DNA of 13,979 nt, taken from positions 1 through 13,979 of the forward strand of contig JAFTLM010000362.1 of NCBI GenBank assembly GCA_017455945.1. Reading direction: 5' to 3'. The notes beneath the pieces were generated by a model. That model did not search any database, was not told the DNA's origin, and saw only the letters and a program-made list of their open reading frames with translations. The DNA comes from Clostridia bacterium (GTDB lineage Bacteria > Bacillota > Clostridia > Oscillospirales > CAG-272). Below, piece after piece: positions 8,824 to 13,979 of this stretch. Each line of letters begins with the position of its first letter. The stretch's first letter is position 1. A program made the translations under genes and the position numbers.

Positions 8824-10471
8824 TTATAAACGTCCTCCTAAACTGATTTAAGTACATAACAAGCCCTTTTCTAATGTGCCCATTACAAATGGATGCGATT
8901 ATTGCTTGTTGGATTTTATAGTATTGGTTTTGCGAACAGTAAGAAATGACTTCTCGGATCCACATCGGTGCAAGAATCATATTGCCTTTCGCATGTGACT
9001 GAATTTGATTGATAATGGTGGTCTCATCAAAAGTAGTGATTTTCTGTGGATGAGTGATGGGAACGGATTCAAGTGGAACAAATCCTACACCCATACGTCC
9101 GTATGCCATTATCAACTCATCGATATCGTTGGGAATATCAATAGAAACGCTTGGTTTGTCTATGGCAATGACACGATAAATATGTTTTTTACTTTTTAGA
9201 AGCAATGTGAACTTGGTATTTGATTTGATCGTTATCCCGTTTGAAACAGATTCATAATCAACAGGCTCATCGCGGATAATTTCCGTCTCGTCAACATAAA
9301 ACTTCACCGTGTGACCCATTGTTGCAACAGGCAAAGTGCCTTTTCTTATTCCAACCTCACGTCCAGTATATTTTCTATCGACCGAAACCATTGTCGGGTC
9401 ATTGGAATAAATGTTGAATTTTACTGAGTTGTTTCCGTTAGCATCTATTTTAACCGGAACATCGAGCGCATTGCTTCCCGTATATGTAAACACCTTGGGA
9501 GAGTCATTTCCACTTTCAACCGAACAATAAACTTGTCCCTTGGGCGAGAATGATATCCAGTCACCACGTTCAATAATCGGGGGCCAAATGGGCACAATTG
9601 TTGCGGTTTGTTCTACGAGCCATACCTTAAAATGATTATAAAAGAAGGTATTGAGTATTTCAAATCTGCTACTGTCAGCGGATACGTCAACACTAAAAAC
9701 GTATACATTGTAGGTGGTATTGTTCAAAGCAATTTTTCCTACCACGCGATGCTTTATTTCGGGGTATAACGGCTTGCTGTACAAGGTGCGGGGGATTAAA
9801 TCTTTTGCAACAGCATAATATTCTTTTCCGATTGTTATGCTGTCACCTCTTTTAATCTTTTTACCACCGCTAGATTGAATGTTAAAAATAGCCCCCCCGC
9901 TTGCAAAGCCATCAGCATAATCTGACCACTTTTTGCACAAGCCGGTTAAAGATGTAGGAGCCGAAATGGCGATTCTATAGTTTTTCTCGTACGGAGGTAA
10001 AAAGGCAACAGGAATCAACGTCGTTTCATCCGAAAAAAATCTCGATTGCGTTACTCTGACATCCATCGAATCATTGATCTTAATAACAACATTGTTTTCG
10101 GATGCCATTCGTAGCAAATGCTCTCCTATTGCAGGGAAAGCGATATTTAGCGAATATACATCGCCATATTTGAGCGATAGATATAATGGCAATCCGGTTC
10201 GTTCGTAAATATACAAATCCGAATGCCCATCCACTCTCTTATCGCATTCTGGAGAAGAATCCGTTTTGGCATAGTGAGAAAAGAAATCTGGTAAGCGACC
10301 GCTACTACTACGACAATGCCAAAAAACACGCTCATGGCATTCAGGACAATAAAAACGAGTATCGGCTCGTAATGGTTTGCCGCCATGACATTGTTCATAT
10401 ATATCTGCAGCCGAAACTTCCATTTCTTGACCTTCACGATTGTTGACAAAACGGTCTATCGCAAATTTCAT
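8816..10471 (-). CDS. 551-aa protein with CoiA-like zinc-binding N-terminus
   Basis: First structural gene of the operon. The N-terminus carries CPEC (42-45), HC (52-53), then FFSH (63-66) and a Cys at 76. This CxxC followed by a Phe-Phe-x-His and a downstream Cys resembles the zinc-ribbon lead-in of competence CoiA-like proteins, where a nuclease domain usually follows. Here I see no convincing PD-(D/E)XK residues. Most of the remainder (about 100-470) reads as beta-rich with Gly/Asn turns, and the last 70 residues look helical. A DNA-binding or substrate-recognition role is reasonable, but unproven. The start is secure: AGGAGGTGA lies 5 nt before the ATG. It lies 38 nt after the regulator gene and overlaps the 690-aa gene by 8 nt. 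It is a second candidate for a DruF/DruG equivalent. Confidence 0.82.
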   Translation of the reverse strand: MKFAIDRFVNNREGQEMEVSAADIYEQCHGGKPLRADTRFYCPECHERVFWHCRSSSGRLPDFFSHYAKTDSSPECDKRVDGHSDLYIYERTGLPLYLSLKYGDVYSLNIAFPAIGEHLLRMASENNVVIKINDSMDVRVTQSRFFSDETTLIPVAFLPPYEKNYRIAISAPTSLTGLCKKWSDYADGFASGGAIFNIQSSGGKKIKRGDSITIGKEYYAVAKDLIPRTLYSKPLYPEIKHRVVGKIALNNTTYNVYVFSVDVSADSSRFEILNTFFYNHFKVWLVEQTATIVPIWPPIIERGDWISFSPKGQVYCSVESGNDSPKVFTYTGSNALDVPVKIDANGNNSVKFNIYSNDPTMVSVDRKYTGREVGIRKGTLPVATMGHTVKFYVDETEIIRDEPVDYESVSNGITIKSNTKFTLLLKSKKHIYRVIAIDKPSVSIDIPNDIDELIMAYGRMGVGFVPLESVPITHPQKITTFDETTIINQIQSHAKGNMILAPMWIREVISYCSQNQYYKIQQAIIASICNGHIRKGLVMYLNQFRRTFING

Positions 10472-10509
10472 AATCTCACCTCCTTCTCCGAATATCGCTT
10501 ATAGGTAAA

Positions 10510-10722
10510 TTAATTGTTTTCGTCAGGGATGACTTCCATAATATCCCCAACATCGCACTCTAACGCTTTACAAATGCGAACGAGCACGTCGGTGTTCACA
10601 TTTTCATCATGAGTTAGTTTAGCTACTGTACTGCGACTGATACCGGAAAGTGCAATTAAATCCTTCTTTTTCATTTTTCGGTCAATCATGAGTTTACAGA
10701 GCTTGTTATAGCATACAGACAT
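10510..10722 (-). CDS. Cro/C1-type (XRE) helix-turn-helix regulator, 70 aa
   Basis: Small DNA-binding protein, most likely the autoregulator of the defence operon. It is almost entirely one HTH domain: KKKDLIALSGISRSTVAKL (18-36) forms the recognition helices, followed by VNTDVLVRICKALECDVGDI (42-61), the typical final helices of the short HTH_26-like XRE family. A longer reading from GTG at 10,737 is possible, but the GTGAGGTG there is better read as the ribosome binding site: AGGTG lies 7 nt before ATG 10,722. It is the first gene behind the promoter, so its own dose follows operon output. This resembles controller proteins of restriction-modification systems. Whether it represses or activates cannot be read from sequence; the operator-like site over the start of transcription favours repression. 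Confidence 0.9.
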   Translation of the reverse strand: MSVCYNKLCKLMIDRKMKKKDLIALSGISRSTVAKLTHDENVNTDVLVRICKALECDVGDIMEVIPDENN

Positions 10723-10736
10723 CTCTTTGCACCTCA

Positions 10737-10750
10737 CTATAATACTATAG
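10737..10750. promoter_or_regulatory. Candidate operator for the XRE regulator
   Basis: The plus strand reads CTATAATACTATAG, a 14-bp inverted repeat with one mismatched pair. It covers the predicted transcription start and lies just before the ribosome binding site of the regulator gene. A dimeric HTH protein bound here would block initiation, so simple negative autoregulation is the natural reading. Only one such site was found. Confidence 0.5.
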
Positions 10751-10754
10751 AGGC

Positions 10755-10783
10755 ATTATATCATATTTTTCGACTTTTTACAA
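10755..10783 (-). promoter_or_regulatory. Promoter of the defence operon
   Basis: On the minus strand, TTGTAA (10,783-10,778) and TATAAT (10,760-10,755) are separated by exactly 17 bp. The -10 box is perfect and the -35 matches 4 of 6 consensus bases. Transcription would begin near 10,748, leaving a leader of about 26 nt before the regulator ATG. No other promoter of similar quality was noticed between the operon genes, although they were not scanned exhaustively. Confidence 0.8.
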
Positions 10784-10864
10784 TACAAAATTTGTTAAGA
10801 AACCGACTTTTTTGCGAGTTTTATGTAAAATGTTTGAGATTTCAGACTTTTTCGAAAATGCCCC

Positions 10865-10895
10865 TTGACTTTTCCGCCTTTTAGAGTGATATATG
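10865..10895 (+). promoter_or_regulatory. Probable promoter of the DUF4314 gene
   Basis: TTGACT (10,865-10,870) matches 5 of 6 bases of a -35 box. TATATG (10,890-10,895) follows with a 19-bp spacer; the alternative GATATA at 17 bp is a poorer -10. A 10-bp perfect palindrome, TTTTCGAAAA, lies just upstream at 10,849-10,858 and could be a regulator site. Confidence 0.5.
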
Positions 10896-10923
10896 TAGTA
10901 CACAAAATAAAGGAGGAAGTCAT

Positions 10924-11151
10924 ATGAATTTCATAAGTAAAGAGGCATTGGAGCGTATCCGTGAGCAATATCCTGAAGGCGCGAGGGTGGAGCTGACAAA
11001 AATGAATGACCCCTACCGCACAGACCTTGTTCCCGGTTGCAGGGGGACGGTTCGGTTTGTAGACGATATGGGCACCATCCACGTGAGCTGGGACATCGGT
11101 TCTAGCCTGGGTGTTGTATACGGCGAAGACGCCTGCAAAGTTATAAAGTAA
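10924..11151 (+). CDS. DUF4314 domain protein, 75 aa
   Basis: A small soluble protein that matches the DUF4314 pattern almost end to end. The core PEGARVELTKMNDPY (16-30) leads to PGCRGTVRFVDDMGTIHVSW (37-56) and then GSSLGVVYGED. This Gly-rich, strand-turn-strand layout is KOW/SH3-like and suggests nucleic-acid or protein binding, but the family has no established function that I know. DUF4314 genes are common in conjugative elements and phages of Firmicutes, which supports a mobile setting. AAAGGAGGA lies upstream of the ATG at a suitable distance. The gene is divergent from the defence operon and followed by a repeat-rich gap, so it appears to be expressed alone. Its codons look more GC-rich than those of the operon. 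Confidence 0.88.
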   Translation: MNFISKEALERIREQYPEGARVELTKMNDPYRTDLVPGCRGTVRFVDDMGTIHVSWDIGSSLGVVYGEDACKVIK

Positions 11152-11300
11152 GGTGGAGGTCGATGGGGGTCATTTCGTAAACTTTTTCTAAAAGGCATTT
11201 TTCTCATAATTCTGCCCTAAAAGGGTTTTATGAAAAGACCGTCATCGACCGTCACACGCCGTTGATGGCAAGCTCATATTACCCACAATTCCATACTCGC
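11152..11300. other. Non-coding stretch after the DUF4314 gene
   Basis: No gene is supported here. Two things stand out. GGTCGATG at 11,158-11,165 is repeated inverted as CATCGACC at 11,243-11,250. CCCTAAAAGGG, a 4-bp stem followed by TTTT, lies near 11,215 and is too weak to call a terminator. The segment could be the 3' leader of the terminator that follows, or a structured untranslated region. Confidence 0.4.
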
Positions 11301-11336
11301 AAAGGTAGTCGATTTCGGTCGGCTGCCTTTTTCTTT
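11301..11336 (+). terminator. Rho-independent terminator
   Basis: GGTAGTCGA (11,304-11,312) can pair with TCGGCTGCC (11,319-11,327) across a 6-nt loop. All nine positions pair in RNA, two as G-U, and three flanking A-U pairs can extend the stem. The stem is followed by TTTTTCTTTTT. It would end transcription coming from the DUF4314 gene and insulate the repeat array downstream. Confidence 0.78.
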
Positions 11337-11478
11337 TTCCGTTCCTTTCAGGGGCGGATTTTTTATTTTCACCGAAAACCTAAACTTTTGCCGTTTTCGT
11401 GACCTACCAGTAGAGGAGAACAAAAATTATCAAGTTTTTTCGCAAAAAGCGGACCAAACGGCTTTGAAATTTCCAACA

Positions 11479-11544
11479 GGGGGTGGGAGGAAAAATTTCT
11501 TTATAAAATTTTCTCGTTTTTTTGCCGAAACGGCATTCTCATGT
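11479..11544 (+). repeat. 66-nt direct repeat, copy 1
   Basis: Runs from a G-rich block (GGGGGTGGGAGG) through TTTATAAAATTTTCTCG and a small hairpin TGCCG-AAA-CGGCA (11,523-11,535) into ATTCTCATGT, the front half of motif copy 2. It is the same length as copy 2 and differs at only a few positions. Confidence 0.8.
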
Positions 11545-11680
11545 CCATTGCGTAGAGGAAGGACATTTTTTCGTTCTCAATGCAAAATCCCCCCTTCCCG
11601 TGGCTTGTCTTTGAGGAGATGCAAATAATTTATGATTTTTATTCGATTTTTCGTCATTTGGCTCTACAAAAGTCCAGCTG

Positions 11681-11746
11681 GGGGGTGAGGGAGAAAAATC
11701 TCTTTATAAAAATTTCTCGTTTTTTGCCGAAATGGCATTCTCATGT
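11681..11746 (+). repeat. 66-nt direct repeat, copy 2
   Basis: Aligns without net length change to copy 1, offset by 202 bp. It again runs from a G-rich block (GGGGGTGAGGG) through TTTATAAAAATTTCTCG and the hairpin, now TGCCG-AAA-TGGCA, where a C-to-T change keeps a G-U pair, into CATTCTCATGT. A third G-rich block, GGGAGTGAGGGGG, occurs at about 11,987-11,999 without the remainder. Confidence 0.8.
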
Positions 11747-12026
11747 GCAGTGGTGTATCGAGGAGACTTGAAATTTTTATAAACTTTGCGTTTTAGGGGT
11801 TTACAAACGCCGTTTTCGTGACCTACCAGTGAGGATTATAAATTTTTTCATTATTTCTCGTCAAAACGCCGTTCTCGTGTGCAGTGGTGTAGTGAAGAAA
11901 ATTTTTTGAATTTTACCCCGCCAAACGGCATTTCCCGTGGCTTGTCTATGAGAGCGGTGGAAAAATCGCCACAAAATGTCTAACCAGGGAGTGAGGGGGC
12001 ATCTTGTAAAACACGGAAAGGAGCTG

Positions 12027-12098
12027 ATGCCGTATGAACACTTAAAACACCGCTTTAACCTCAACCGTTACCAACCAATAAAAAAGAAAGGAGCATGA
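12027..12098 (+). CDS. Possible 23-codon leader peptide before the replication gene
   Basis: An ATG at 12,027 opens a 23-codon frame (MPYEHLKHRFNLNRY, then a basic tail) that stops at 12,096-12,098, two nt before the replication protein ATG. AAAGGAG precedes it, but at only 3 nt, closer than usual. The peptide is basic and has no recognised relatives. It could serve for translational coupling, or be chance. Confidence 0.3.
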   Translation: MPYEHLKHRFNLNRYQPIKKKGA

Positions 12099-12100
12099 AA

Positions 12101-13979
12101 ATGCAAGAAAACAAAACTATGACCATCTATGCCGCCAAGTGCAGAGGCAATGCAACCAACTGTCTCTATCCTACCAAGGTCAATTTGACCGATGAGGAGA
12201 CGGCAAGGAAAGCATTCTCCCGCGACACCGTATTCGCTGAATACAAAGATAACTACCGAGCCAATGACAACTTCATTCGCTCCAACGTCATCCCCTTTGA
12301 TTGCGACAATGACCATTCGGACGAACCGAGCGTGTGGATAACCGAGGAGGATATCGCTACCGCCTTTGACGGCGTTTGCTACATGATCCACTACAGCCGT
12401 AATCACCTGAAGCAGAAGAAGGAGCGTTCTGCCCGTCCTCGTTTCCACATTCTTTTTCTTATTGACGAGATAACCGATGCCAATGAGTATACCGCCTTGA
12501 AACAGCGTGTATACGATTTCTTCCCGTACTTTGATGACAAGGCTCTCGATGCTGCCAGGTTTTTCATTGGAACGGCAGATCCTAAGGTGAGCTTCCATCC
12601 CGGTGAAATGACCTTGAATGCCTTTATGGATAAATATGAAGCCGTCTGTGCCGAAATGGACGAAGAGATGTCTTTTGAGGAGTTTTGCAATGATGCCGAC
12701 GTCATCCGTGAGGGCGGTCGCAACAAAGCGATGCACCTGATTGCCGTGCGTCTTCTCAAGCGATACGGAGACACCGAGGAGTCAAGAAACGCCTATATAA
12801 CCGAATCGGAAAGATGCGTTCCCGCCCTTGATAAAAAGGAGCTTCGATCCATTTGGATGAGTGCAAAACGCTTTTACAATAACAAAGTTGTAAGTTCCGA
12901 AGACTACATACCTCCCGACGTCTACAACGCTCCCACAGTGTGGGAAACACCGATTCCGTTTGACGAATATAAGCTACCCACCTTCCCGGTAGAGGCGTTG
13001 CCCCGTGTGCTTCGGGAATATGTCAATGCCGTTGCCGAAACCACACAGACCTCTCGCGATATGGCTGCCGCCGCGTCTCTTGCCGTTATTGCTATCTGCG
13101 CACAAGGCAAATTTTGCATCTCCGGCAAGAAGGATTGGGCAGAACCCCTCAACCTTTTTGTGGTTATCATCGCCCCTCCAGCCGAAAGAAAATCTGCCGT
13201 TATGACCCTTATGACCTTCCCCTTGGAGGACTATGAGCGCAAGGCAAACGAGGAGCGGAGTGCCGCCATTTATGAGAGCGAAATGCTCCGCTCGGTGCTG
13301 GAGAGGGAGAAAAAGTCCATCGAGGACAAAGTGGCGAAAGGCAAAGCAGAGCGTGATGAGCTTAAGAAAAAAGCCGAGGAGCTGGCAACCTTCAAGGAGG
13401 TCAAGCCGCTCAAGCTCTTTGCCGACGACGTTACCGCTGAAAAGCTTGCCTCTGTGTTGGCGGAGAACAACAGCCGTGCAGCCATCGTTTCTCCCGAGGG
13501 CGGTATCTTCGATATCCTCAAAGGACTCTACACCTCCACAGTCAATATTGACACCATCCTCAAGGGACACAGCGGAGACAGCATTCGTGTTGACCGCATC
13601 GGCAGACCCAGCGAGACAATCCTGCATCCGGCACTTACGATGCTCCTTGCCGTACAGCCCGAGGTACTTAACGGTATGATGAGCAACAGCACCTTTCGCG
13701 GAAGAGGTCTTACGGCGCGGTTCCTTTATGCAATGCCCAAATCTCCCGTAGGCAGACGTGCCTTCGACACACGCCCCATCCCTGAAGCTACGAAGAAAGC
13801 CTATTCGGAGCTTATCACGGATCTCCTTGATGCCGACGGAGAGCTTATGGATATCGAGCTTTCCAAGGAAGCCTACGGCGTTCTGAAGGAGCTGTTTGAC
13901 AAGACCGAAAAGAGCCTGGGCGGTGAGCTTTCCGATATTGTGGATTGGGCAGGTAAATATGTGGGTGCGGTTCTTCGTA
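12101..13979 (+). CDS. Primase-polymerase/DUF3987 helicase-like replication protein, N-terminal 626 codons, cut by window edge
   Basis: Probable replication initiator or primase-helicase of the mobile element. The N-terminal part resembles an archaeo-eukaryotic primase/PrimPol. PFDCDNDHSD (65-74) supplies the metal-binding D67 and D69, RPRFHILFLID (112-122) gives the conserved His 116, and DAARFFIG (150-157) follows. GGRNKAMHLIAVRLLKRYG (205-223) looks like a primase C-terminal helical segment. The DUF3987 part has a modified P-loop APPAERKSAV (358-367), a helical, charged insertion at about 376-430, a Walker B-like strand AIVSPEGGIFD (461-471), and the family hallmarks HPALTMLLAVQP (509-520) and FRGRGLTARFLY (532-543). 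The ATG at 12,101 has AGGAG 7 nt upstream; ATG 12,095 is too close to it. Codon choice is richer in GCC, CTC and GAG than in the defence operon. Confidence 0.85.
   Translation, partial: MQENKTMTIYAAKCRGNATNCLYPTKVNLTDEETARKAFSRDTVFAEYKDNYRANDNFIRSNVIPFDCDNDHSDEPSVWITEEDIATAFDGVCYMIHYSRNHLKQKKERSARPRFHILFLIDEITDANEYTALKQRVYDFFPYFDDKALDAARFFIGTADPKVSFHPGEMTLNAFMDKYEAVCAEMDEEMSFEEFCNDADVIREGGRNKAMHLIAVRLLKRYGDTEESRNAYITESERCVPALDKKELRSIWMSAKRFYNNKVVSSEDYIPPDVYNAPTVWETPIPFDEYKLPTFPVEALPRVLREYVNAVAETTQTSRDMAAAASLAVIAICAQGKFCISGKKDWAEPLNLFVVIIAPPAERKSAVMTLMTFPLEDYERKANEERSAAIYESEMLRSVLEREKKSIEDKVAKGKAERDELKKKAEELATFKEVKPLKLFADDVTAEKLASVLAENNSRAAIVSPEGGIFDILKGLYTSTVNIDTILKGHSGDSIRVDRIGRPSETILHPALTMLLAVQPEVLNGMMSNSTFRGRGLTARFLYAMPKSPVGRRAFDTRPIPEATKKAYSELITDLLDADGELMDIELSKEAYGVLKELFDKTEKSLGGELSDIVDWAGKYVGAVLR

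Larger units (their letters stand above)
11390..11952 (+). repeat. Seven dispersed copies of a roughly 25-33 nt motif in three flavours
   Basis: The shared frame is AACGSCRTTYTCRTG, then a variable core of 8-14 nt, then roughly GTGAGGA. Copies begin near 11,390, 11,531, 11,594, 11,733, 11,807, 11,866 and 11,925. The cores fall into three kinds. Core A, GACCTACCAGT, is in copies 1 and 5. Core B, GCAGTGGTGTA, is in copies 4 and 6, with a diverged form in copy 2. Core C, GGCTTGTCT, is in copies 3 and 7. The order is A-B-C-B-A-B-C. Spacers are AT-rich and unequal (about 56-141 bp between starts), so this is not a CRISPR array. The array fills most of the gap before the replication gene. Iterons or a multi-domain RNA are the best guesses. 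Confidence 0.7.

Noticed and set aside
1..10737. Classification of the operon as classical DISARM
   Set aside because: DISARM has separate DrmA helicase and DrmB DUF1998 proteins and usually a phospholipase D-like DrmC. Here helicase and DUF1998 are one protein and no PLD-type HxK motif was seen. DISARM is kept only as an alternative.
1..10737. BREX or Dnd-type system
   Set aside because: No PglX/PglZ, BrxC-like ATPase, or cysteine desulfurase/DndCDE-like protein is present.
10723..10737. Upstream GTG start for the XRE regulator
   Set aside because: The GTGAGGTG bases are better used as the ribosome binding site for ATG 10,722, and the extra five residues add nothing to the HTH domain.
11523..11535. 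TGCCG-AAA-CGGCA hairpin as a terminator
   Set aside because: The T-run precedes the stem on the plus strand and becomes an A-run after it on the minus strand, so it would not terminate in either direction.
11580..11771. 63-codon open frame within the repeat array
   Set aside because: It has no ribosome binding site, runs through two repeat copies and the G-rich block, and its predicted peptide has no recognisable features.
11390..11952. CRISPR array
   Set aside because: Repeats are degenerate, their cores differ in three classes, spacers vary from about 30 to 110 bp and are AT-rich, and no cas genes are nearby.
11861..12064. 67-codon minus-strand open frame in the repeat array
   Set aside because: It crosses two motif copies and lies antisense to the leader of the replication gene, with no credible ribosome binding site.
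12974..13627. 217-codon minus-strand open frame
   Set aside because: It is antisense to the replication gene, whose P-loop and DUF3987 motifs are clear on the plus strand.

Overview
The window looks like part of a mobile or integrative element from a Clostridia-type Firmicute, probably a gut anaerobe. The grounds are strong AGGAGG-type ribosome binding sites, Firmicute-style promoters, a DUF4314 protein, and a DUF3987 replication protein of the kind carried by conjugative elements and phages of these bacteria. The host assignment is an inference; no rRNA, tRNA, integrase or transposase is visible.

Left three quarters (about 1-10,783, all minus strand). This is one tightly packed operon. In transcription order it holds a 70-aa Cro/C1-type regulator, a 551-aa protein with a CoiA-like zinc-binding N-terminus, a 690-aa protein with a coiled coil and a possible dead P-loop-like domain, an unrecognised 340-aa protein, a 1748-aa DEAH helicase with a C-terminal DUF1998 domain, and a C5-cytosine DNA methyltransferase that runs off the left edge. 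The five large genes overlap or lie within 12 nt of each other. A very large helicase-DUF1998 protein next to a cytosine methylase and unknown proteins is the signature of a type II-like Druantia anti-phage system (DruE plus DruM). DISARM is the main alternative. Three unknown genes plus a dedicated regulator do not fit the four-gene type II set as I remember it, so this may be a variant.

Control region (10,723-10,923). A near-consensus promoter (TTGTAA, 17 bp, TATAAT) drives the operon leftward, with a 14-bp near-palindrome over the expected start of transcription. The DUF4314 gene is divergent and has its own promoter-like sequence.

Right part (10,924-13,979, plus strand). A DUF4314 gene is followed by a gene-poor stretch of about 950 bp. 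That stretch contains a clear rho-independent terminator and then an array of degenerate repeats: seven copies of a roughly 25-33 nt motif in three flavours, two copies of a 66-nt repeat 202 bp apart, and three G-rich blocks. After it comes a large primase-polymerase/DUF3987 helicase-like replication protein, cut by the right edge. The likely picture is a defence operon carried as cargo beside the replication module of a mobile element, with the repeats as candidate iterons or a structured RNA.
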